Shown piece after piece: positions 9,725 to 18,050 of a stretch of DNA of 64,000 nucleotides. Origin of the DNA: Brevundimonas sp. G8 (GTDB taxonomy: Bacteria; Pseudomonadota; Alphaproteobacteria; Caulobacterales; Caulobacteraceae); contig NZ_LR732816.1 in assembly GCF_902506205.1 (NCBI RefSeq), positions 681,733-745,732 of the forward strand, in the 5' to 3' direction. The first letter of the stretch is position 1. Each line of letters begins with the position of its first letter. Below the pieces are notes generated by a model. It made no database searches. It was not told where the DNA came from and saw only the letters and a program-made list of their open reading frames with translations. Made by a program: the position numbers and the translations under genes.

Positions 9725-10509
9725 ATCAGGCCCTCGACCCACGCCCTCAACGGATTGGCGGGATCGGACAGCAGCTTGATCACCATGCCGATGCAGATCA
9801 CGACCAGCAGCGGCCGGATCAGCTTGGGTCCGAACCGCATGGCCGCGTGCGACCCCAGCCAACCGCCCAGCACCTGGCCTACCGCCATGATCAGACCGAT
9901 GGCCCACAGCACATGGCCGCCGATGGCGAACACCACAACGGACACCAGATTGCTGGAGAAGTTCAGCGCCTTGGTATGGGCCGTGGCGCGGGTCAGCCCC
10001 ATCCCCATCAGGGTCACCAGGGCCAGGGCGAAGAAGGACCCCGCGCCAGGACCGAAGAAGCCGTCATAGAAGCCGATCCCGCCCGCCACGGCCCCGAAGG
10101 CGAAGGGCGTCAGCCGCGCATGGACATCCTCGTCGCTGGCCTTGGGTCCGACCAGGAAATAGACCGCGATCCCCGCCAGCAGCAGCGGCAACAGCACCAT
10201 CAGCCAGGTCGCATCGACGAAACTGACCACCACCGCGCCCAGGGCGGCGCCGATGACCGTGGCGATCAACGGCCATTTCAGCAGGGCGAAATCGATCCTC
10301 CCCTTGCGCCAGAAGGTCCAGGTCGCAGACGCCGTGCCGAAACTGCCCTGGATCTTGTTGGTGGCGATGGCCGCCACTGGATTGACCCCCACCGCCAGCA
10401 GCACCGGCACGGTGATCAGGCCGCCGCCCCCGGCGATGGCGTCCACGAACCCCGCCGCCACGGCCGCAGCGAACAACAAGACGATGATTTCCGGGGCGAA
10501 CTCGATCAT
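9721..10509 (-). CDS. TSUP (TauE/SafE) family transporter
   Basis: A 262-residue polytopic membrane protein with about eight helices. The N-terminal [30 protein letters not shown] repeat motif and the second-half [14 protein letters not shown] motif are the duplicated signatures of the TauE/SafE (TSUP) family, which exports sulfite, sulfoacetate and related anions. The substrate is not predictable. It is a single gene with no sulfur-metabolism partner beside it; the start region lies 47 bases before the end of the protease gene on the same strand. Confidence 0.9.
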
Positions 10510-10556
10510 GGCGCGGACCTAGGCCGTTGTTCGCCGCCGATCCAGCCCCGATGTCT

Positions 10557-11516
10557 TCAGGCCCCGACCGTGATCTCCATCGGCCGCTCGACGAACAGGC
10601 CCGGCCCGCCCAGGTCCAGCGCCAGACGCCGGTTCTCGAACGCCGCCATCCCCACCAGCGCCTTGGGGAAGCCCGGCACGGCGACGTCGTCGTATATGGC
10701 CACCGCCGCCTGGCGATACAGTTCGTCGCCGATCGTCAGGGTGCGGACGATCACCGTCTCGGCTCCCACCACGCCGCCCAGGACGATGCTCTGGCCGGCC
10801 GTCCGTTCGCGCCCATCCAGCAAGCCCGCCGCCTGCGCCGTCTCGCGCGTCACGGCCAGCACCGCCGAGGCGCCGGTGTCGATCACCGCATTGACCGTCG
10901 CCCCCTCGACCGTGATCGCCGCCTGCAGCGCCTTGCCCGCCCGGGTCACGGTTATGGGCGCCAGCGACGGCGGCGGCGTCCAGCCTTCGCGCGCCAGGAA
11001 CCGCATCCGATGTTCGGCCGTATCCAGCTCCAGCACCAGCTCGCGCAGCACGTCCTGACCCAGGATCAGCGCAGCCCCCAACCCCTGCTCACCCGCTAAT
11101 GGCCCCAGCCCCAGGATCGCCGCCCGCAACCCGTCCAGCCGCAGGCCGCCTACCGCCCCCCCGATGGCGACATCCAACGTCGTCCCGCGCCCCACCTGCG
11201 CATCCCCGCCGACGCCATAGGCCACCATCGGAATATTGAAGACGTTGGTCAGCCCCAGCGTCTCGACCAGCGACCGATCGATCACCGAATACTGCGCCCC
11301 GGAATCGATCAGCGCCCGCACCGGCTTGCCGTTGACCGTCACCTCCACCGTCGGCGTCGCCGCCCGAGGCTCGGCATAGGCCAGCCAGCCGGTCGATCCG
11401 CCCGCCGCAAAGACGACCGTCGGCCCCTTCCACACCACATGGTCGCGCAGCCACCAGGCCCCGCCCACACCACCGGCGACCAGCCCCAGCCGGATCAGAA
11501 GATCGCGTCGTCTCAT
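10557..11516 (-). CDS. Exported retropepsin-like aspartic protease
   Basis: A 319-residue protein with two retropepsin-like halves. Catalytic-type motifs are ALIDSGAQYSVID (DSG at 71-73) and AVIDTGASAVL (DTG at 213-215), so one chain could form the two-Asp active site itself. An N-terminal basic stretch plus hydrophobic segment (about 5-22) suggests membrane anchoring or export. The frame is open upstream to 11741, but that extension reads through a family A repeat, so the ATG at 11516 (MRRRDLL) is chosen. Bacterial members are mostly uncharacterised periplasmic proteases. Confidence 0.82.
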   Translation of the reverse strand: MRRRDLLIRLGLVAGGVGGAWWLRDHVVWKGPTVVFAAGGSTGWLAYAEPRAATPTVEVTVNGKPVRALIDSGAQYSVIDRSLVETLGLTNVFNIPMVAYGVGGDAQVGRGTTLDVAIGGAVGGLRLDGLRAAILGLGPLAGEQGLGAALILGQDVLRELVLELDTAEHRMRFLAREGWTPPPSLAPITVTRAGKALQAAITVEGATVNAVIDTGASAVLAVTRETAQAAGLLDGRERTAGQSIVLGGVVGAETVIVRTLTIGDELYRQAAVAIYDDVAVPGFPKALVGMAAFENRRLALDLGGPGLFVERPMEITVGA

Positions 11517-11590
11517 CGCCCAGACATGGACCGTCGCGACGACCGGCGCCAGCGGAGGAATGGTCGCAACGCCCCTTCCCCCTCCCTCTC

Positions 11591-11698
11591 CGTCATCCTC
11601 GCCCTCGTGGCGAGGATCCAGACTCCCGGTCTTCCCGCAGCCCGCACTACCGTCATGCACCGGGAGTCTGGATCCCAGGGACAAGCCCTGGGATGACG
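11591..11698. repeat. Family A palindromic repeat, copy 2
   Basis: CGTCATCCT...AGGATGACG-type termini (right end GGGATGACG) enclose paired inner blocks: GGATCCAGACTCCCGG at the left, and CCGGGAGTCTGGATCC, its exact inverse, at the right. The whole element can fold into one long cruciform. It lies between the divergent protease and thrC genes. Confidence 0.75.
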
Positions 11699-11858
11699 GG
11701 CTTGAGCAATGGAGGCATGAAATTGTCACCCGCACCTCCATTTACCGCCCATCACGCGCCAAGCCCGCCACAACTGTGCAAAACCCGACAAAATCATCCC
11801 TGATGCGGGCAGAAACCGGATGACGCCGCCGCCCCGTCTGGCTACGACCTCAACCATT

Positions 11859-13265
11859 ATGAGCACCTCCAGCGCCCGCTACATCTCGACCCGAGGCCCA
11901 GTTTCGAACCTGGCGCCCGACACCGATTTCGCCGACGCCCTGCTGCGTGGCATCGCCCCCGACGGCGGCCTCTATATGCCGACCGCCTGGCCGAGCCTGT
12001 CGCCCGAAACCTGGACCGGCGCGGCCGACTACAAATCCATCGCGCTCCAGGCCATCGCCCCCTTCATCGGCGACGCCCTGCCCGCTGGCGCCCTGGATCG
12101 CGCTCTGGACCGACTGACCGCCGGCTTCGACCATCCGCTGATCACGCCCCTGGTCGAGCTGGAGCCCGGCCTGTTCGTGCTGGAGCTGTTCCACGGCCCG
12201 ACCGCCGCCTTCAAGGACCTGGCGATGCAGCTGGTCGCCAGCCTGACGGACGAGGCCCTGGCCGCCTCGGGCGAGCGCCTGACCATACTGACCGCCACGT
12301 CCGGCGACACCGGGGCCGCCGCCGTGCGCGCCTTCGCCGGCGCGAAATCCGTCGATCTGGTCGTGCTCCACCCGCTGGACCGCGTCTCGCCGATCCAGCG
12401 CAAGCAGATGACGACGGTCGAGGCCGACAACGTTCTGAACCTGGCCGTGCGCGGCGATTTCGACGACTGCCAGCGCCTGGTGAAAAGCCTGCTGGCGGAC
12501 GAAAACCTGCGCGCACGCGGTCGCCTGTCTTCGGTCAATTCGATCAACTGGGCGCGTCTGGCGGGCCAGATCCCCTATTACGTCTCCGCCACCGCCCAAC
12601 TGGGCGAGGCCGCCACCTTCGTCGTTCCGACCGGCAACTTCGGCGACGCCTTCGCCGGCATCGCCGCCACCAAGATGGGCCTGCCGTGCTACGGCTTCGT
12701 CGCCGCCGTGAACCAGAACGACGCCCTGGCCCGCGCCATCAACGACGGCCTCTATTCGCGCCGTCCGGCGGTCGAAAGCGGCAGCGTCTCCATGGACGTC
12801 CAGGCCCCCTCCAACTTCGAGCGCCTGGTGTTCGAGGCGACCGGCCGCGACGCCGAGGCCACCCGCACCGTGTTCGAGACCTTCGCCCGCGACGGCGCCG
12901 TCGCCTTCGATCCCGACCTCCTGGCGGCCTTGCGCGCCCAAGTCTCGGCCATCTCAGTCGACGAGACCGAAACCCGCGCCGAGATCGCCCACGCCTACGA
13001 GGCCTGGGGCCGCGTCGTCTGCCCGCACACGGCCGTGGCCCTCGCCGCCGCCCGTCGTCAGGACCGCTCCAAAGGCCCCGTCGTCGCCCTGTCCACCGCC
13101 CACCCGTCCAAGTTCGGGGCCTTCGTCTCCGACGTCCTGGGCTTCCAACCCGAACCCGCAAACGTCATCGCCGCCCTGGGCGACAAGCCCGAGCGGTTGA
13201 CGGTGATCGATGGAACGATGGAGGCCGCCTTGTCCGCGATCCAACACCGGGCGACAGCGCTTTAA
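11859..13265 (+). CDS. thrC: Threonine synthase
   Basis: PLP enzyme converting O-phosphohomoserine to threonine, the last step of the pathway served by hom and thrB. The 468-residue protein begins MSTSSARYISTRG, the usual N-terminus of the proteobacterial thrC class, and the PLP lysine is in HGPTAAFKDLAMQ (Lys119). The phosphate cradle is in TSGDTGAAAV and PTGNFGDAFAG. An in-frame ATG at 11820 gives 13 extra residues rich in Thr (MTPPPRLATTSTI) but no attenuator hairpin follows it. It is not in the hom-thrB operon, which lies 2 kb away in the opposite orientation. Confidence 0.95.
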   Translation: MSTSSARYISTRGPVSNLAPDTDFADALLRGIAPDGGLYMPTAWPSLSPETWTGAADYKSIALQAIAPFIGDALPAGALDRALDRLTAGFDHPLITPLVELEPGLFVLELFHGPTAAFKDLAMQLVASLTDEALAASGERLTILTATSGDTGAAAVRAFAGAKSVDLVVLHPLDRVSPIQRKQMTTVEADNVLNLAVRGDFDDCQRLVKSLLADENLRARGRLSSVNSINWARLAGQIPYYVSATAQLGEAATFVVPTGNFGDAFAGIAATKMGLPCYGFVAAVNQNDALARAINDGLYSRRPAVESGSVSMDVQAPSNFERLVFEATGRDAEATRTVFETFARDGAVAFDPDLLAALRAQVSAISVDETETRAEIAHAYEAWGRVVCPHTAVALAAARRQDRSKGPVVALSTAHPSKFGAFVSDVLGFQPEPANVIAALGDKPERLTVIDGTMEAALSAIQHRATAL

Positions 13266-13331
13266 CCAAGCCTATGCACCGCGCCTTAGGTTGCGATCCG
13301 CCAGACATGGGACGCAACCACGAGGTGAGTC

Positions 13332-14330
13332 ATGATCCGAACGGATAGGAAAGCTTTCGGCGTCGCCGCTGCGTTTGCGGCCGCATTTTATTTCTTTTGC
13401 TTGAAGAACGGCCTGCTCTTCCTTCCGGTCCTTTTCAAGAGCTTTGACAAGCTGGTTATCTGGCTGGCGCTGGGCGCAGCCGGCTACGTCATCCTGTTCG
13501 CCGGAGCGCATTTCGCCATGCGCCGCCTTAAGTTCGGCGGGCGGGGCGCCTATGCCTTGGCAGGGGGCGTGTCGCTGGCGATCATGTTCACTCTGCTTGA
13601 TCTGACGGCCGCAATCGACGCCTTCCGAGAGGGCTATGGGTTGGTGCGAGTGATAGCGCCTGGCATTTTGGGAGCGATCTTCGGCTTCCTCTACGCCTAT
13701 CGCGCTGGCTGGGATCAGCCGGATGACATCGAGGGTCTCGCCGACAGGGTTGCATCGACTTCGGGAGATCGGTCTTCACCCGCTTTGGTCGAAACTGGCG
13801 TCACGAAATATTTCGACGGCCCCGTTCAGGTGCGGACGTCCGTTCCGATCATGTTGCTGGCGGCCTTGTTCGGCTCAATCCTGATGGCCGTCGCCACTGT
13901 GCTCAGCAAGGCGGGGTGGGAGACGCTTATGCTACCCGAGCGAGCACTGGGCCCCGTGTTGCAACATGGAACAAATGCGATCCTGGCTTACTCGCTTGAG
14001 GCGACCATGCTCGGCATCATCACGATTTTACCGATGACAGTCATGATCTGCGCCGGCCACTACGCGCTGCGAGGCCTCGGAAAGACGAGTCCTGTTGCAT
14101 TCTTCGTCGTGGGCCTCACAGCGCCGATCCTGTTCACCATTTTCACGCTTGGCATGTTTATGGTTATTGGCGTGTCGCTCATTATTCCAATGGGAATAGC
14201 GATGGTCGTTTACAGACACATGGCGGGCCTAGAACCTCGCCCTGTTCGCGAGGATATTCTCGCCAAGGATCACAGAAACCTGGTCGGGGCCGACCACCCG
14301 CGTCGCCGCTTTGGTCGCGTCATCCGGTAA
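13332..14330 (+). CDS. Polytopic membrane protein of unknown function
   Basis: A 332-residue protein with about eight hydrophobic segments in two groups of four (roughly 10-130 and 170-290) separated by a charged loop (WDQPDDIEGLADR...), and a basic C-terminal tail (HPRRRFGRVIR). GAGGTGA upstream supports the ATG. Its third codon positions are visibly less GC-rich than those of its neighbours (many TTG, CTT, ATT and TTT codons), which may mean recent acquisition. No family recognised; the two-halves layout hints at an internal duplication, not proven. Confidence 0.7.
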   Translation: MIRTDRKAFGVAAAFAAAFYFFCLKNGLLFLPVLFKSFDKLVIWLALGAAGYVILFAGAHFAMRRLKFGGRGAYALAGGVSLAIMFTLLDLTAAIDAFREGYGLVRVIAPGILGAIFGFLYAYRAGWDQPDDIEGLADRVASTSGDRSSPALVETGVTKYFDGPVQVRTSVPIMLLAALFGSILMAVATVLSKAGWETLMLPERALGPVLQHGTNAILAYSLEATMLGIITILPMTVMICAGHYALRGLGKTSPVAFFVVGLTAPILFTIFTLGMFMVIGVSLIIPMGIAMVVYRHMAGLEPRPVREDILAKDHRNLVGADHPRRRFGRVIR

Positions 14331-14348
14331 GCCGGCCCCTTTAGTTTA

Positions 14349-14663
14349 TTAGCGACGGCCGCCGCGGGTCAGCATGCCCAGCAGCATCAGGCCGACGCCG
14401 GCGACCGACAGGGTGGTGACCAGCGGACGCTTGCGCGCTTCGGCGGCGACGGTGCGGGCCTTGTCGCGGTAATCGGCGGGCACCTTGTCCACCAGACGAT
14501 CGACCGAATCCATGGCCTTGCCGAAGGTTTCAAGCGAGCGACCCTTGGCGTCGTTATAGGCGCCTTCGACCTGCATCTTCTGGTCGCCGACAAGGTTGCC
14601 GAAAGCCTTTTGCGCCTTGCCTTGGGCTTGCGAGGCGGCGCCGTTGATTTGTTCGTCGGTCAT
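14349..14663 (-). CDS. CsbD-family stress protein with C-terminal membrane segment
   Basis: A 104-residue protein. The N-terminal MTDEQINGAASQAQGKAQKAFGNLVGD is the CsbD-like signature (GxxxQxxGKxxxAxGxxxGD), usually a small general-stress protein. Unlike minimal CsbD proteins it carries an amphipathic middle region and a C-terminal hydrophobic segment (LVTTLSVAGVGLMLLGML) ending in basic residues, so it is probably membrane-attached. The ATG at 14663 is chosen over 14759 because it aligns with the family start. Confidence 0.85.
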   Translation of the reverse strand: MTDEQINGAASQAQGKAQKAFGNLVGDQKMQVEGAYNDAKGRSLETFGKAMDSVDRLVDKVPADYRDKARTVAAEARKRPLVTTLSVAGVGLMLLGMLTRGGRR

Positions 14664-14766
14664 GGTGTCATCCTTGGGGAGAGAGCGGCGATCTCGCCGT
14701 TGCTGCATCAAAAGCCCGGTTACGCTTTCGGTTCCAGCGACCTGCCGACGCAGGGGCATCCGATCC

Positions 14767-14815
14767 TCTCCTTCCCCGCCCGGGGAGGGTGGTCGCGCAG
14801 CGACCGGGTGGGGCG
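14767..14815. repeat. Family B repeat fragment
   Basis: CCGCCCGGGGAGGGTGGTCG-CGCAGCGACCGGGTGGGG contains the same GGGAGGGTGG-GCAGCGACC-GGTGGGG core as the elements at 29.3 and 51.0 kb. It directly abuts a family A element. Confidence 0.55.
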
Positions 14816-14842
14816 GCCCGGCAATGGGGCCCTCCGCCTCTC

Positions 14843-14949
14843 CGTCATCCTCGGGCTCGACCCGAGGATCAAATGTGGATCGGGCTGTGCGTCACACTTG
14901 GCGCAAAGCGGCCCAACGCCCGCCCCTCGGGTCAAGCCCGAGGGTGACG
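14843..14949. repeat. Family A palindromic repeat, copy 4 (divergent)
   Basis: CGTCATCCT opens and AGGGTGACG closes this 107-bp element; inner blocks CCTCGGGCTCGACCCGAGG and CCTCGGGTCAAGCCCGAGG are each hairpins and resemble each other in inverted orientation. With the preceding family B fragment it occupies much of the 572-bp gene-free stretch upstream of csbD. A separate perfect palindrome, GCTGTT-TT-AACAGC, follows at 14988-15001. Confidence 0.65.
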
Positions 14950-15099
14950 AGCCGAGGGAGTTGCTGACATACTGGGGCGCGCAAATCGCTGTTTTAACAG
15001 CCACCTACACGCCGCCACCGTCATTCGACCATACAGCCCCTGAAACCGTGAGACACTGTCCCTCCGGTCTTTGACATCGCCGCAACGCCTAATTGCATC

Positions 15100-15233
15100 T
15101 TCTTGCACTTTGCACGCCTTTTCCGGGTGCAGTGCAATTTCTAGATTGAGACAAAGTGCACACTTTGCACCCTGTTTTTTCGCCCGTCTGCAGATGACGA
15201 AGTGCACACATTGCACTGTGTTTTTCGCGCCCG
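15100..15233. repeat. Array of GTGCA/TGCAC repeats after thrB
   Basis: Two long copies, 15151-15187 and 15197-15233, share AC(A/G)AAGTGCACAC(T/A)TTGCAC followed by a T5-T6 run and CGC. A third shorter copy (CTTGCACTTTGCAC) is at 15102-15115, and an inverted partial copy (GTGCAGTGCAAT) at 15127-15138. Copy spacing is about 46-54 bp. The sequence lies immediately 3' of thrB and contains AAAGTG-CA-CACTTT, a perfect dyad. No gene is evident. It could be an operator cluster, iteron-like sites or a terminator-like element for plus-strand transcripts; purpose unknown. Confidence 0.6.
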
Positions 15234-15235
15234 CC

Positions 15236-16189
15236 TTACGCCGGCTCCACCGCCCGCCAGTGGTCCATTCGGCGCAGGAAGACCGCCGGATCCTTGGGCG
15301 TCACCAGGTTGGCCGGGTCGTGGAAGATCCGGTCGTGCAGCCGCGTCACCGTGAACCGCAGCGCCGCCGCCTCGCCCAACCGGGGCAGGGCCGACCTCTC
15401 CGCCGCGCTCAGCGGCCGAACGGTCTCGTATCCGCGCTGGAAGGCTGCCAGGGCTTCGGGGATCGCCTGCCCTTCGGCATCGAACCCCCAGGCCGACAGG
15501 GCGATGGCCAAGTCATAGGCGAAGGCGCCGGTGCAGCCGAAATAGAAGTCGATCACCGCCGAAACGGCGCTGTTCTCGAACAGGATGTTGTCGGGGAAAT
15601 AGTCGGCATGGATCGCCCCGCTCGGCAAATCATCCGTAAACGGATCACCCAATCGCGCCAGCGCCGCCTCGACCCGGTCCAGCAACGCCCGATCCTCGAC
15701 TGACGCCCTCGCCGCGCGCCCCGCACACCGATCCGCCAGCCTGCACCACATGGCCGGCCCGACCGGGTTGTTGCGTTCCAGTTCGAAATCAGCCGCCATC
15801 AGATGCAGCCGCGCCAGAACCGCGCCCGCCGCCGCCTGATCGGCCGACGACGGCGAGCGCAGCCAGGCGCCGATCTTCCATTCGATCACCGCCGCCGCCC
15901 GCCCGTTCAGCCGCCCCAGCCAGCCGCCCGTCCGGTTCTCGATGGGCGTGGGACAGGCAAAGCCGCGCGACGCCAGATGCGCCGTCAGCCCCAGGCAGAA
16001 CGGCAGCGACGCCTCGTCCGTCCGTCCCTCGAACAGGGTCAGGACGAACCGCCCCAGGGTCGTATTCAGCCGATAGTTGGTGTTCTCCACCCCCTCGGCG
16101 ATGGCCGTCAGTTCGACCACCTCGCCGATGTCGTATGCGGACAGGAAGGCCTCGGCCTGGGCCAGGGAAACGGGGGTGAAGACGGCCAT
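15236..16189 (-). CDS. thrB: Homoserine kinase (APH-fold ThrB)
   Basis: Phosphorylates homoserine to O-phosphohomoserine for ThrC. The 317-residue protein belongs to the choline-kinase/APH-like ThrB type found in alphaproteobacteria rather than the GHMP type. N-terminal MAVFTPVSLAQAEAFLSAYDIG and EGVENTNYRL (about 33-42) are characteristic; the catalytic loop is IHADYFPDNILF and the metal-binding strand AVIDFYFG. It starts four bases after the hom stop, so hom-thrB is one operon and shares the upstream Thr/Ile attenuator. Confidence 0.95.
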   Translation of the reverse strand: MAVFTPVSLAQAEAFLSAYDIGEVVELTAIAEGVENTNYRLNTTLGRFVLTLFEGRTDEASLPFCLGLTAHLASRGFACPTPIENRTGGWLGRLNGRAAAVIEWKIGAWLRSPSSADQAAAGAVLARLHLMAADFELERNNPVGPAMWCRLADRCAGRAARASVEDRALLDRVEAALARLGDPFTDDLPSGAIHADYFPDNILFENSAVSAVIDFYFGCTGAFAYDLAIALSAWGFDAEGQAIPEALAAFQRGYETVRPLSAAERSALPRLGEAAALRFTVTRLHDRIFHDPANLVTPKDPAVFLRRMDHWRAVEPA

Positions 16190-16193
16190 GGGT

Positions 16194-17930
16194 CTAGTTT
16201 AGGCCTGCATCGGCGCGGCGCGCACGCACGATTTCGGCCAGGTCCGCCATGATGCTCTCGGTGGTGGCCCAGCGCCCGGCGCCCCGGCCCCGGCAACGCC
16301 ACACCCGGCCGTCGGCGCCGTAAACCTTCAGCGCATTGCCCTCGCCGCGCAGGTTGGAGAACAGCGGATCGCCGTGGTCGGCGTTCAGCGACACCGAGGG
16401 GCTGATGACCCCGTCCTTCAGGTGGGCGGCGCCGATCTGGCGCACCCCGCCCTCGGCCGAGGTGGCCTCGGTCAGGTGGTCGCGCGGCACCTCGCCATCG
16501 GGTGAGCGGCCGAACGCCTCGTGGCACAGCAGCCGCACCTTGGCGGCCGCATCCAGCCCCTCCAGATCCGACGACGGATCCTCTTCCGCAAAGCCCGCCG
16601 CCCGCGCATCAGCCAAGGCCTCGTTGAAGGCCGCGCCGTCGCCCAGCCGCTCCAGCATGAAGTTGACCGTGCCGTTCAGCACCGCCTCGAACCCGACCAC
16701 CTCGCCGGCCGCGCGCGCCGCGCGCACCGTCTCGATCATCGGCGATCCGCCCCCGACCGAGGCCGACCAGAAGATGCGACGGCCGTGCGCCTGGGCCAGG
16801 GCCTGAAGCCCGCCCGGATCGCGGGCGACCGCCTGCTTGTTGGCGCTGGCCACGTCGCAGCCGGCCTCCAGCGCGGCGCGGATCACCGCATGACCCGCCT
16901 CGCCTTCCGACAGGGCCTCCAGCACGATGTCGGGCTTCTTCGCCCACAGGTCTTCGGCGTTGGCGGTGAACAGCGAGGCTGGACAGGCCACGTCGCGCGC
17001 CTTATTCGGATCGCGCACCAGCACCCCGACCACGTCATAGCGCGGATCGGCCAGCAGCCGCCCCAGCACCCCGCCGCCGACCACGCCGCAGCCCGCGACC
17101 GCAACCTTCAGCGGCGGCAGGGCGGGCGCAGGTCCAGGCGGCGCCGACTTGTCGCCGATGACCGTGCCGTCGCCCCGGTCCAGCGCCGCGACCTCGATCT
17201 CGACCCCCCGGCTTTCGCCCAGGTCGATGGCGTCGTGCTGAACCAGCGCCCCGCCCAGCTTGCGCGCCACGTCCCAGGACGCGCGGCGATAGCGCAGGGC
17301 CGGGGCCGTATTGTCGTTGGGATCGTGGTCGTACAGGCCGTCCACATCCTTGACCAACCGCACCCGCTTCAGCCCCAGTTCGGCCGCCAGGAAGACCGCC
17401 GTCAGGTCCGATCCACCCCGCCCCAACAGGGCGACCTTGCCGTCGGGCCGCACCGCGCCGAAGCCCGGCACCACCACCACCTCGTGCCTATCGAGCGCCT
17501 GTTTCAGCTGATCGGGCCGCAGGCCGCAGGGCCGCGAATGCTCCGGCTCGCCCTCCGCCACGATGCCCAGTTCGCGCACCGACAGGGCGCAGGCGTCCAA
17601 GCCGATCCGGTCGCAGGCGATGGCCACCAGGGCCGCCGACTTCTCCTCGCCCAGAGCCACATAGCCGGGCAGCAGGTCGTTGGAATGGGCCAGGCCCAGG
17701 GCCCGCGCCTCGCCCAGAAGCCGGTCGGTCGCCCCGCCGAAGGCCGAGACCACCGCCACCACCTTTCGACCGGCCCGCACATGGCCATAGACGGCCGAGG
17801 CGACCAGCGGCGCCTCCGCCGGGCTGCGCAGGATGGAAGAACCGAACTTCAGCACCACCACTTCGGGGACGAGCTGACTGCTGGGATCGAGGCTCTCGGA
17901 TTTCTCTACGACGGCGAGGGTGGCGGACAT
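16194..17930 (-). CDS. hom: Aspartate-kinase-like / homoserine dehydrogenase fusion lacking ACT domains
   Basis: Residues 23-262 form an amino-acid-kinase domain with KFGSS (28-32), GEEKSAALVA, VPGFGAV and GRGGSDLTAVFLAAELG (170-186). Residues 273-578 form a full homoserine dehydrogenase: NADP motif GCGVVG (280-285), ANK (363-365), GTVNFML and the catalytic block DPSSDLEGLDAAAK with Asp460 and Lys464. A short Pro-rich linker joins them. E. coli ThrA is about 820 residues because two ACT domains lie between the halves; here they are absent, and there is no C-terminal ACT either. The kinase loop reads KFGSS where typical aspartate kinases have KFGGTS, so kinase activity needs testing. Expression is probably set by the Thr/Ile attenuator at 17972-18110. 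Confidence 0.9.
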   Translation of the reverse strand: MSATLAVVEKSESLDPSSQLVPEVVVLKFGSSILRSPAEAPLVASAVYGHVRAGRKVVAVVSAFGGATDRLLGEARALGLAHSNDLLPGYVALGEEKSAALVAIACDRIGLDACALSVRELGIVAEGEPEHSRPCGLRPDQLKQALDRHEVVVVPGFGAVRPDGKVALLGRGGSDLTAVFLAAELGLKRVRLVKDVDGLYDHDPNDNTAPALRYRRASWDVARKLGGALVQHDAIDLGESRGVEIEVAALDRGDGTVIGDKSAPPGPAPALPPLKVAVAGCGVVGGGVLGRLLADPRYDVVGVLVRDPNKARDVACPASLFTANAEDLWAKKPDIVLEALSEGEAGHAVIRAALEAGCDVASANKQAVARDPGGLQALAQAHGRRIFWSASVGGGSPMIETVRAARAAGEVVGFEAVLNGTVNFMLERLGDGAAFNEALADARAAGFAEEDPSSDLEGLDAAAKVRLLCHEAFGRSPDGEVPRDHLTEATSAEGGVRQIGAAHLKDGVISPSVSLNADHGDPLFSNLRGEGNALKVYGADGRVWRCRGRGAGRWATTESIMADLAEIVRARRADAGLN

Positions 17931-17971
17931 CAGGGTTCTCGGAAAAGTCGGGATGGGGTGGGGTGAAATAG

Positions 17972-18002
17972 AAAAACCCCGCCAGGCGGACCGGGCGGGG
18001 TT
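17972..18002 (-). terminator. Attenuator terminator in the hom leader
   Basis: Read on the minus strand, AACCCCGCC and GGCGGGGTT form a 9-bp stem around a 10-base loop, followed by TTT. It sits between the leader-peptide stop and the hom start, 42 bases upstream of the ATG. Its 5' arm overlaps the CCCGCCCG sequence that can pair instead with CGGGCGGG near the end of the leader ORF. Confidence 0.92.
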
Positions 18003-18050
18003 CGGGTTCTGCGGTTGCCGGGGTTCGGCGCGCTAAACTCGTCCCGCCCG
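17992..18050 (-). promoter_or_regulatory. Antiterminator pairing of the hom attenuator
   Basis: On the minus strand, CGGGCGGG (18050-18043, inside the leader ORF) is exactly complementary to CCCGCCCG (17999-17992, in the terminator 5' arm). This 8-bp all-GC helix and the terminator stem cannot exist together, which is the defining property of a translation-controlled attenuator. Confidence 0.82.

Noticed and set aside
11820-11858. Thr-rich extension of thrC (MTPPPRLATTSTI) as a possible leader peptide
   Set aside because: It is in frame and continuous with thrC, with no stop, terminator or alternative hairpin after it; the later ATG matches the family start.
14932-15216. A 94-codon minus-strand frame through the GTGCA repeat array
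   Set aside because: Its sequence is generated by the repeats and a family A element; no signal, no domain, no ribosome site.
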